13,930 bases of DNA from JAKAWQ01 sp035549615. GTDB lineage: Bacteria; Pseudomonadota; Alphaproteobacteria; Acetobacterales; Acetobacteraceae. Made by a program: the position numbers and the translations under genes. Of the stretch, positions 6,843-12,959 are shown one piece after another. The notes below the pieces were generated by a model, which searched no databases, had not been told where the DNA came from, and was given only the letters and a program-made list of their open reading frames with translations. Within the stretch, counting starts at the first letter, position 1. Every line of letters begins with the position of its first letter. The stretch is from NCBI GenBank assembly GCA_035549615.1, contig DASZQO010000155.1:1-13930 (forward strand), in the 5' to 3' direction.

Positions 6843-7679
6843 TTAACATCCGGCGTTCTGCACACGCCTGGCGATAAGCTCCTGAAGTTCCTCGACGCCG
6901 ATTTCGCCGCGATCGATGGTGCGCACGATTCGCCCATGCTCCAGCAGCACAATCCGGTCGGCGACAGGAAGAACATGGCTCATATTGTGGTCGATATAGA
7001 GCACGCCCAGGCCGTGATCGCGTGCCTGCTCGATGGACGCGAGAACATTGCGGGTTTCGCGCACCGAAAGGGCGGCGGTCGGCTCGTCGAGCAGAAGAAG
7101 CTTGGCACCGAAATAGATCGCCCTCGTAATCGCCACGGACTGGCGTTCGCCGCCGGAAAGCGCCCAAACCGGCTGCTCCGCCGAGCGTATCCGTGTCAGA
7201 CCCAGCCTGGTGATCGCCGTCTCTGCTTCCCGGCGCATTCGCCGCCGTTCAAGGACCCGCAGCGGGCCGATCTTGCGGGTGATTTCCTTGCCCAGGAAAA
7301 AATTCCGCCACAAGCTCAGCTGATCGACGATGGCGAGGTCCTGATAAACCGCTTCGATTCCCACGGCCCGCGCGCGAGCGGGGCTTCCGAAGCGAACCTC
7401 CTCGCCCATAAATCTCAGGTTTCCCGAAGTCGGCTCGAGATAGCCGGCAAAGATTTTAAGAAGGGTTGATTTTCCGGCACCGTTGTCGCCAACCAGCGCG
7501 ACGACCTCGCCCGGCCACACCGCCAGATTCACATCGAAGATGGCCTTGTTTCGGCCATAGCTATGAGAAATCGCCCGCAGTTCGAAGAGCGGCTCACGGC
7601 CGCGATCCACTTCGCTCCTTTTCTCGGCGAGCGGGATGGCGCCGTCCATGGGATGAGGGTTCCGGGGGGTCTGGCTCAT
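6843..7679 (-). CDS. ABC importer 2 ATP-binding subunit (single-domain, CUT2/ribose-type)
   Basis: 278 residues starting at MSQTPRNP; ATG at 7679 overlaps the permease stop as ATGA, the classic coupled arrangement. Motifs: Walker A GDNGAGKST (64-72), Q-loop Gln113 in VYQD, signature LSGGERQ (174-180), Walker B LLLLDEP (194-200), switch His231 in IDHN. One nucleotide-binding domain only, hence a homodimer. The first about 28 residues are a hydrophilic extension before the ABC core (LFELRAISHSYG); an internal ATG at residue 11 is possible. It is clearly the same subfamily as the importer 1 ATPase (both have WRNFFLG), but the two have diverged in the helical domain and C-terminus. It powers import by the permease/binding-protein pair encoded upstream. 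Confidence 0.93.
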   Translation of the reverse strand: MSQTPRNPHPMDGAIPLAEKRSEVDRGREPLFELRAISHSYGRNKAIFDVNLAVWPGEVVALVGDNGAGKSTLLKIFAGYLEPTSGNLRFMGEEVRFGSPARARAVGIEAVYQDLAIVDQLSLWRNFFLGKEITRKIGPLRVLERRRMRREAETAITRLGLTRIRSAEQPVWALSGGERQSVAITRAIYFGAKLLLLDEPTAALSVRETRNVLASIEQARDHGLGVLYIDHNMSHVLPVADRIVLLEHGRIVRTIDRGEIGVEELQELIARRVQNAGC

Positions 7680-8707
7680 GCCTGGTTGCCCCCGAAGCGG
7701 CCGAGCCGCACATTCGCGATCACCACGATGACCAGCAGAACGCCGATGAACGTGACGTAGAACGATCCCGGCACGCCGATCAGAACCAGGCCGATCTGGA
7801 TCGTGGCCAGCAGATAGGCCCCGATGACACTGCCCCAGATGGTTCCCATGCCCCCGAACAGGGAGGTTCCGCCCAGAACCGCGGCCGTGATGGCCAGAAG
7901 CTCGTAATTCTGCCCCTGTCCTTGAGTAACCGTGTGGAGATAGGAAAACTGCATGCAGCCCGCGAGGCCCGCCAGCAGCGCGCTCAGGACGAAATTGATG
8001 CGCTTCACGCGGATCGTGGCAACTCCCATGGCCTTGGCGGGCCCGACCTTGCCGCCCGTTGCCAAGGTCCAGTTGCCATATCGCAGACGGGTCAGCACGA
8101 ACCAGAAGACGAAGGCGATAACGAACATCCACACCAGCGGCATGTAAAAGGGGGTATGGCCGATCTGGGCCCCCAGCAGCCACATGGCCGTGCTCGGCTG
8201 GAACATCATGAGCTGATGCCCGGTGATAAGCAGGTTGTTCAGCCCCTCCAGCACAAAGAACATCCCGAGCGTCGTGATGAACGATGGAATGCCGAATATG
8301 GTGGTAACCAGGCCATTGATGATTCCGACAATGCAGGCAAGCCCGAGCGCGGCGATCAGCGAGATCCATTGGTTGATCCCGTCACTGACGAAGAGAAGGG
8401 CCCAGACAATCGGGGTGAATGCGAAGTTCTGACCGACGGAAAGGTCGAATTCGCCGCTGATCATGAGCATTGTCACGCCGACCGCGACGATGGCGATCGT
8501 GGACGCAACCGAGCTTACGGCCGTCATCGTCTCGGGCGACCAGAAATTCCCCGTCTGAAGCGTGAAGAACAGCACGACGAAGAGAAGGCCGAGGCCGGGC
8601 GCCAGCTCGCGCACCTCCAGAAGCGATTCGGTGAAGGACTTCACCCGCGTCCTGCCGCGCGACAAAAATGAAGCCGGCATCCCTTCGTGCGAAGTGTTGG
8701 AGGACAT
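7676..8707 (-). CDS. ABC importer 2 permease (BPD_transp_2/RbsC-type)
   Basis: 343 residues from MSSNTSHEG, an integral membrane protein with many hydrophobic helices. The diagnostic ISGEFDLSVGQNFAF segment is present near residues 80-95, and the ATPase-coupling loop GNWTLATGGKVGPAKAMGVATIRVKR is in the middle. The start at 8707 has only a weak GAAAG upstream; the frame reaches 8806 but those residues are Arg/Pro-rich and unlike the family. Met10 is another option. The stop overlaps the ATPase start by 4 nt. The distance to the binding-protein gene (231 nt) is long for this operon type and contains a strong stem-loop, so permease output may be set separately from the binding protein. Confidence 0.92.
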   Translation of the reverse strand: MSSNTSHEGMPASFLSRGRTRVKSFTESLLEVRELAPGLGLLFVVLFFTLQTGNFWSPETMTAVSSVASTIAIVAVGVTMLMISGEFDLSVGQNFAFTPIVWALLFVSDGINQWISLIAALGLACIVGIINGLVTTIFGIPSFITTLGMFFVLEGLNNLLITGHQLMMFQPSTAMWLLGAQIGHTPFYMPLVWMFVIAFVFWFVLTRLRYGNWTLATGGKVGPAKAMGVATIRVKRINFVLSALLAGLAGCMQFSYLHTVTQGQGQNYELLAITAAVLGGTSLFGGMGTIWGSVIGAYLLATIQIGLVLIGVPGSFYVTFIGVLLVIVVIANVRLGRFGGNQA

Positions 8708-8938
8708 CGGTCTTTCGTTGCGCTCCGGCGTCAAGGCGCGTGTCCTGCCCCCGGCGCGCGCGGCACTTTGCGACGAGCGGCAGGGACACGCGGGCACAGG
8801 AAACAAGGAGAAATCGTCATGATCTTGTCCGCATGCTCATGCCGCGCGCTTCGGAATCGGGACAACGGGAAGCTCTCAGCCACCGGCCGCGCGGGAATGC
8901 CCGGCCGAAGCGGCAACAGGGCATTCCCAAGCCGGCTC
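8708..8938 (-). other. Long intra-operon spacer between binding protein and permease of importer 2
   Basis: 231 nt without a convincing gene. Its main structure is a 10-bp perfect inverted repeat at 8893-8928 (listed separately). A plus-strand ATG at 8819 preceded by AAGGAG is visible, but its frame is antisense to the binding-protein gene and is taken as chance. No promoter for the permease was found. Confidence 0.5.
8893..8928 (-). repeat. Stem-loop after the importer 2 binding-protein gene
   Basis: GGGAATGCCC (8893-8902) and GGGCATTCCC (8919-8928) are exact reverse complements around a 16-nt loop, inside which GCCG-AAG-CGGC forms a second small stem. No U-tract follows on the minus strand, so it resembles an mRNA-stabilising or partial-attenuation element. 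It occupies the same position in the operon as the hairpin at 4435-4463 in importer 1. Confidence 0.75.
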
Positions 8939-9925
8939 TCAGCAGCGGCCAGCCTTGATGCAGGCCTGAATGACGCCGATGTTCTTCTTATCGACGATCG
9001 ATGTCCCCGTATTGACGTCAACCGGGCTCAGTCCGTACTTGATGTGAAAGACCAGGTTCTGAACCGCCATGTAACTTTGCAGAAACGGCTGCTGATTGAT
9101 CGCCATGGTCAGCCAGCCCCCCTCGATCAGCTTGGCAGCTTCCGCGCCAACATCGAAGGTTGCCACCGGGATATTGAGATGATGTTGCCCAACATATTCC
9201 GCCGCGGGATTTGCTGCCGGATTGCCGAGCCCGACAATGGCGCAAATCGTGTGGTCCGCCTGCAAAGCAGCGCTGATCAAGGAAAGATTCTGCCCCTCAT
9301 CAGCGGTGGCGACGAGATCCTTATAAGGATAGTGAACCGCATTCAGCACACGCTTCACGCCGTCTCCCCGCAGCGTCAGCACGAAAGCGGTCGGGAAGGG
9401 ATTGACGATCAGGACCGTGCAGGGCTTGGCGGGAAGCGAGGGGAGAAAGGCCTTCATAAGAGTCTCGCCGGAAGTCGATTCGTCCTGGCCGACGAAAGCA
9501 AGATCGGGAATCCGCTTATCCGCCGGAGCGTTTTCTCCCTCGAACCGGTCATTGTTATAGAGAACGACGGGAATGCCCGCGTTGAGCGCGGCGGTCGTCA
9601 CCCCCTCCATGGCCTTTGAGGTGTAGTCGATCGCAATTCCCCCGGGCTTGGCCGCGATCGCCGCCTGCACGAGGGGAATCATTCCGATATCACCTGTATC
9701 CTGGGCGGGCGCCTCGAATGCGACATCCACGCCGAAATCCCGGCCCGCCTGTTTGGCGCCATTCTCCTCGGTGATCCAGAAAGGATCGGTAAGGCTGGGC
9801 CCGACCACATAGATGGTTGGCTTGCCCGCAGCGTGGGCCGCGCCTGCGCCTAGGGCAGCAAGCGCCATCGCCGAAGCCGCGAGACCCATGCCGAAACGGC
9901 CGGCCTTCCTCCAGTTGATGAGCAT
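8939..9925 (-). CDS. ABC importer 2 periplasmic sugar-type substrate-binding protein
   Basis: 328 residues of the Peripla_BP_4 family. The start ATG at 9925 has GGGGAGGAAG at good distance; the frame is open to 10054 but that would cross the promoter. The signal peptide covers about residues 1-33 (basic NWRKAGR, hydrophobic GLAASAMALAALGAG, cleavage at AHA/AGKP). The mature fold shows KPTIYVVGPSLTDPFWITEENG as first strand and helix, GIPVVLYNND, FVGQDESTSGE, VATFDVGAEA and MAINQQPFLQSYMA. Cys pairs near the C-terminus (QACIKAGRC) could form a disulphide. It is the first gene of importer 2 and diverges from the IclR gene. The ligand cannot be read; similarity in layout to importer 1 suggests a related compound. 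Confidence 0.93.
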   Translation of the reverse strand: MLINWRKAGRFGMGLAASAMALAALGAGAAHAAGKPTIYVVGPSLTDPFWITEENGAKQAGRDFGVDVAFEAPAQDTGDIGMIPLVQAAIAAKPGGIAIDYTSKAMEGVTTAALNAGIPVVLYNNDRFEGENAPADKRIPDLAFVGQDESTSGETLMKAFLPSLPAKPCTVLIVNPFPTAFVLTLRGDGVKRVLNAVHYPYKDLVATADEGQNLSLISAALQADHTICAIVGLGNPAANPAAEYVGQHHLNIPVATFDVGAEAAKLIEGGWLTMAINQQPFLQSYMAVQNLVFHIKYGLSPVDVNTGTSIVDKKNIGVIQACIKAGRC

Positions 9926-9946
9926 TCGTGCTTCCTCCCCGGGTGC

Positions 9947-9963
9947 GCCCGTTCGGGCTTTTT
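9947..9963 (+). repeat. Hairpin with T-tract in the importer 2 leader
   Basis: GCCCG-TT-CGGGC followed by TTTTT on the plus strand. It could stop antisense (plus-strand) transcripts; on the minus strand it would be a hairpin preceding the ribosome-binding site of the binding-protein gene. No plus-strand gene upstream needs it, so its role is unclear. Confidence 0.4.
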
Positions 9964-9965
9964 CC

Positions 9966-9982
9966 GTTGCATGATGTGCAAC
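9966..9982. promoter_or_regulatory. 17-bp palindrome, candidate operator for importer 2
   Basis: GTTGCA-TGATG-TGCAAC, exact 6-bp arms around a 5-bp centre. It lies just downstream of the predicted -10 box of the importer 2 promoter, roughly at +5 to +20, where a bound repressor would block transcription. The divergent IclR protein is the natural candidate to bind it (inference). Confidence 0.55.
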
Positions 9983-9992
9983 TATCATTGAA

Positions 9993-10021
9993 ACTATGGT
10001 ACGAAACCGCGAGTTGGTCAA
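9993..10021 (-). promoter_or_regulatory. Sigma-70-like promoter of importer 2
   Basis: On the minus strand TTGACC (10016-10021) and CATAGT (9993-9998) are separated by exactly 17 nt. The -35 box matches 5 of 6 consensus bases and the -10 box 4 of 6. Transcription would start near 9986 and reach the binding-protein ATG about 60 nt later. Confidence 0.65.
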
Positions 10022-10038
10022 GCAGGAAGAATGTATGC

Positions 10039-10074
10039 GTTGCGCTATACGCACTCTGTTGCGTAAATTGCCCG
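10039..10074. promoter_or_regulatory. Two degenerate copies of the GTTGC-N7-GC motif before the IclR gene
   Basis: GTTGCGCTATACGCACT (10039-10055) and GTTGCGTAAATTGCCCG (10058-10074) share the left half and part of the right half of the palindrome at 9966. They begin 19 bp apart, about two helical turns, and lie 20-55 nt upstream of the IclR start. Autoregulatory sites are plausible but the right halves are poor. Confidence 0.3.
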
Positions 10075-10093
10075 GCTCCTTTAGAGTTCCGCC

Positions 10094-10891
10094 ATGGCCG
10101 CTGGTCCGCTCCGCATTGCCCGTCCCGGGCAGGAAAAGCCCCCGTCGCAGTCAGGGGAAAGTCACGTCATTCGTGTCTTCCGAACTCTGGAGCTGCTTGC
10201 GTCCGGCCCGCGCACGGCGGCCGAGATCGCTGGCATGCTCGGGGTGAATCGCAGCACGGCTCTGCGGTTGCTGACCGAGATTGAGCAGCTCGGTTATGTT
10301 CTGCGTGATCCGATAACGAAGAGCTATGCGATCGCGCCGGCCCGATTTTACCCCTTCATTTCCTCGCACGCGGATTATCTCGACTGGAGCGCGGCGATAG
10401 ACCCCATCCTCCTGGAGCTGCGTGAAGCCTTTGGGGAGGCTGCAATCATGGGCGTGCCGGCCAACGGCACCATGGTTTACCTCGCGTTTTTTCCTTCCTC
10501 CCACATCATTACCGTTCGCGAGCGGTTGGGCACGACACGCCCGATGCATTGTTCCGCGCTCGGCAAGGCTTACCTTTCGGCGCTTGATGATCGTTCCCTG
10601 GATAGCGAGCTCGCATCCCTGAACTATCAGGGTGGCTCACCCCTCGCCGCCCAGGGACCGATCGAGCTGCGAAGGCGTCTGGAAGAGACGCGCAAGCGCG
10701 GCTATGCGATCGATCGTAACGAAACAATCGATGGCGTGTCGTGCGTCGCGATCCCGGCCCGCATCGGCGGAACCTTGATCGGCGCCATCGGTCTCTCCGG
10801 CCCCTCACAGCGGATCAGCGAAACGCGCATCGCGGAGATGGGAAAGCGCCTCCTGCAGATCGCCCCGCGCCTGGGAGGGTCGCCGCTTTGA
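10094..10891 (+). CDS. IclR-family transcriptional regulator
   Basis: 265 residues, typical IclR length. The winged helix-turn-helix covers about residues 22-80: HVIRVFRTLELLASGP, then AAEIAGMLGVNRSTALRLLTEIEQLGYV, then the wing RDPITKSYAIAP. The effector-binding domain follows with the family marks MHCSALGKAYLSAL (about 152-165), GYAIDRNETIDGVSCVAIPAR and GAIGLSGPSQRI. It probably controls the divergent importer 2 unit and its own downstream catabolic genes in response to a pathway intermediate. No strong ribosome-binding site precedes the ATG. Its stop overlaps the next start as TTGA, so it is translated as the first gene of the plus-strand operon. Ligand unknown. Confidence 0.93.
   Translation: MAAGPLRIARPGQEKPPSQSGESHVIRVFRTLELLASGPRTAAEIAGMLGVNRSTALRLLTEIEQLGYVLRDPITKSYAIAPARFYPFISSHADYLDWSAAIDPILLELREAFGEAAIMGVPANGTMVYLAFFPSSHIITVRERLGTTRPMHCSALGKAYLSALDDRSLDSELASLNYQGGSPLAAQGPIELRRRLEETRKRGYAIDRNETIDGVSCVAIPARIGGTLIGAIGLSGPSQRISETRIAEMGKRLLQIAPRLGGSPL
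10873..10890 (+). promoter_or_regulatory. Ribosome-binding site deciding a TTG start
   Basis: GGGAGGG at 10873-10879 is followed after 8 nt by TTG at 10888. The site lies inside the end of the IclR gene. This spacing supports TTG over the internal ATG at 10927, which has no comparable site. Confidence 0.7.
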
Positions 10892-11757
10892 GCCCCACGC
10901 CGCCTGATTTTGGCAAGCGGATCGGCATGTCGTTGATCGCCGCCCGCGCCGATCTGGAAACCTCTGCCGCCATCGTCAAGGAGCTCGGCTTTGACGGGAT
11001 GGAGGTCCATATCCATCAGCTCGGCCCGGGGCTGCCGGGCGTGCCGGTCTTCGAAGCGCATGCCGAGGCCGCCGGCAATGCAATACGCCGCGCGGGGCTC
11101 GTGGTTTCGGCGCTCAATGCCGTCGGGGATATCACCTTCGATCCGTTCCGTGGGCCGGATGCCCTGGAGAGGACGATCGCGGGCCTCAGCGCACATCTGC
11201 GCTGGGCGAACGCGATGGGCGCGCCGCGCGTCCTGATTTGGGAAGGGCGGATCGAAGAACGCCAGGATGTGGACGCGGCCTGCAGCACCCTTGCGCAACT
11301 GATCGAACAGGCCGTTCGTCGGAGCAGGCTTGAGAATCCGCCCCCGATCTCTTGCGAGCTGCATCCCTTCACCTTCGCGCTGAAACATCGGGCGATCGCG
11401 CCGCTCGCGGCAGCGCTGCGCTCCGTAGGGGCCGGCATATGCTTCGATTTTTGTCATTTCGGCGTGGCGTTGGGGCGGAATCTGCTCGATGCCGTCGACG
11501 ATGATGTGCTGAATGCCATCAATCACGTCCATTACTCGGATACCGATACGAAGACATCCGAGCTGCATTTTCCCCCCGGCGAAGGCGTTCTCGACCTTGT
11601 AGCCATCGGCAGCCGGCTTCAGGGCAAGCCCATCGCCACGAGCTGGGACCTGTTCGGCTGGCCCGAGCCGCGCCATGCCGTGCGTTCCCGGATGGCCGCC
11701 TATGAAACCTTCGTGCGTCGCCATGCGGCAAGTCTCGGGCACTCGGAAAAAGGATGA
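10888..11757 (+). CDS. Xylose-isomerase-like TIM-barrel sugar isomerase/epimerase
   Basis: 289 residues from the TTG at 10888 (ATG at 10927 would remove 13). It belongs to the AP_endonuc_2/xylose-isomerase-like superfamily, whose members isomerise or epimerise sugars and keto acids (for example hydroxypyruvate isomerase, OtnI, tagatose 3-epimerase) using a divalent metal. Visible barrel features: ELGFDGMEVHIHQ (strand 1-2), VSALNAVGD, APRVLIWEGR, metal-ligand candidates Glu157 in SCELHPF, Asp187-His190 in CFDFCHFG, His215 in HVHYSDTD and the GEGVLD turn (231-236), which corresponds to the family's G-x-G. The 4-nt overlap with iclR and the close Ldh2 and BKACE genes place it in their pathway. 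Reaction proposed (inference): 2-keto to 3-keto acid isomerisation. Related decarboxylases and epimerases share the fold, so the exact activity is open. Confidence 0.87.
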   Translation: MSPTPPDFGKRIGMSLIAARADLETSAAIVKELGFDGMEVHIHQLGPGLPGVPVFEAHAEAAGNAIRRAGLVVSALNAVGDITFDPFRGPDALERTIAGLSAHLRWANAMGAPRVLIWEGRIEERQDVDAACSTLAQLIEQAVRRSRLENPPPISCELHPFTFALKHRAIAPLAAALRSVGAGICFDFCHFGVALGRNLLDAVDDDVLNAINHVHYSDTDTKTSELHFPPGEGVLDLVAIGSRLQGKPIATSWDLFGWPEPRHAVRSRMAAYETFVRRHAASLGHSEKG

Positions 11758-11846
11758 AGACCGCCGCCGCCGTCGGATGGCTCAGATCGGAAAGATGTCC
11801 GGCCAGGTGTGAGCACGGCCGCGAACGCCCGCGCCAGCCGGGGTGA
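11754..11846 (+). CDS. Possible 30-codon micro-ORF between isomerase and dehydrogenase genes
   Basis: ATG at 11754 overlaps the isomerase stop as ATGA, and the TGA at 11844-11846 lies 5 nt before the dehydrogenase ATG at 11852. The peptide is basic, starts MKTAAAVGWLRSE and has two Cys (CPARCEHG). AAAAAGG sits immediately before the ATG. It fills the only sizeable gap in this operon and may simply couple translation. No family is recognised; it may be chance. Confidence 0.22.
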   Translation: MKTAAAVGWLRSERCPARCEHGRERPRQPG

Positions 11847-11851
11847 CGGCG

Positions 11852-12919
11852 ATGCCCGAGATTGCATCGCAGCCGAGAACGTTTCTCGTTGATGCCGCTG
11901 ATATGTCGGCTTTTGGGCGGGCGTTGCTCGAACATTCCGGGGCGCCCCCCGAACATGCCGCGATCGTTATGGAGCACCTCGTCCGCGCAAGCCGGATGGG
12001 CCTTGCCTCGCACGGTGTCATGCGCATCGCACAATATCTCGCGGAGATCGGGGCGGGAGTCATCGATCCCGCGGCGGAGCCTGAAATCGAGCGGACCGGC
12101 ATCTCGCGCCTCCGCGTTGAGGGACGGCGAGGCTTCGGCCAGGTCGTCGGCATGCGCATGGTGGCCGCGCTGACGCTCCTGGTCCGGGAAACCGGACTGG
12201 CGATGGCCAATGGCCGCCATCTCGGCCATACCGGCCGCATCGGCGCCTACACGGAAGCCCTTGCCGAGGCAGGGCTGATCGGATTGGCCGTCTGCAACGG
12301 TGCGCCGTCCGGACATTGGGTCGCGCCTTTCGGAGGGCGCGAGGGGCGGATATCGACGAACCCGATCGCCATGTCCTGGCCGGTTGATGGCGAGCAGCCT
12401 GTCATTGCCGATTTTTCCACCGCAGCGGCTCCGGAAGGGGTTTTTCGTCTCCTGCGCGAGCGGGGGGCGGAGGCGCCCGAAGACGCTCTGCGCGATGCCG
12501 AGGGGCGGCCGAGTCGCGATCCCAACGTGCTTTACGCGGTGCCGAGGGGGGCGGTGCAGCCTCTTGGCGGGAAGCTTGGCTATCGCGGCACGGCGCTCGC
12601 GCTTTTCGTCGAAATCCTCACCACGCTGCTCAACGGCGATGAAATCGATGATCTGTCGCGGAAGGGCACCGACATGACCCTCCTCGCCATCGCGCCCCAG
12701 CCGGGATTCCCGGCCCTTGCCCGCGCGCTTTCGGAGCATATGCGCCACTCCGCGCCACTCGCGCCCGGGCAGCCGGTCCTCATGCCCGGGGATCGCGAAT
12801 ATGCGGCCGCGGCGGCAACCCGCTTGCTCCGTATCGATCCATCGACCTTGGCGGCGCTGACGTGCGCCGCCCGGCGCGCGCGCCTTGCCGTGCCGGAGAT
12901 GATCGAGGGGGAAACGTGA
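11852..12919 (+). CDS. Ldh2/malate-type NAD(P)-dependent 2-hydroxy-acid dehydrogenase
   Basis: 355 residues of the Ldh_2 family (malate/L-lactate/ureidoglycolate/sulfolactate dehydrogenases), which has its own fold distinct from the Rossmann LDH/MDH enzymes. The start ATG at 11852 follows GGGGTGA; a GTG at 11843 is also in frame. Landmarks: RMGLASHGVMRIAQY (catalytic His54 region), HLGHTGRIGAY (about 123-133, where most members have HFG-x-x-G), STNPIAMSWP (168-177), IADFSTAAAPEG, the ALRDAEGRPSRDPN stretch, and PLGGKLGYRG (237-246). It should oxidise a 2-hydroxy acid to a 2-keto acid, or the reverse, in the cytoplasm. It is 37 nt before the BKACE gene, so co-transcribed. Several motifs are off-consensus, suggesting an unusual substrate. 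Confidence 0.88.
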   Translation: MPEIASQPRTFLVDAADMSAFGRALLEHSGAPPEHAAIVMEHLVRASRMGLASHGVMRIAQYLAEIGAGVIDPAAEPEIERTGISRLRVEGRRGFGQVVGMRMVAALTLLVRETGLAMANGRHLGHTGRIGAYTEALAEAGLIGLAVCNGAPSGHWVAPFGGREGRISTNPIAMSWPVDGEQPVIADFSTAAAPEGVFRLLRERGAEAPEDALRDAEGRPSRDPNVLYAVPRGAVQPLGGKLGYRGTALALFVEILTTLLNGDEIDDLSRKGTDMTLLAIAPQPGFPALARALSEHMRHSAPLAPGQPVLMPGDREYAAAAATRLLRIDPSTLAALTCAARRARLAVPEMIEGET

Positions 12920-12945
12920 AATCCGCGCGAAGGCTCGCTGACCAA

Positions 12946-12959
12946 GGGAGGAAATATTG
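12946..12959 (+). promoter_or_regulatory. Ribosome-binding site deciding a TTG start
   Basis: GGGAGG at 12946-12951 is followed after 5 nt by TTG at 12957. The next in-frame ATG is residue 14 (SYPGNP), inside the conserved first strand, so TTG is the true start. Confidence 0.8.

Noticed and set aside
8687..9619. 310-codon plus-strand frame, with AAGGAG before an ATG at 8819
   Set aside because: Antisense to the well-supported importer 2 binding protein; composition is Arg/Asp-rich and matches no family. The ribosome-binding-like site is probably chance.
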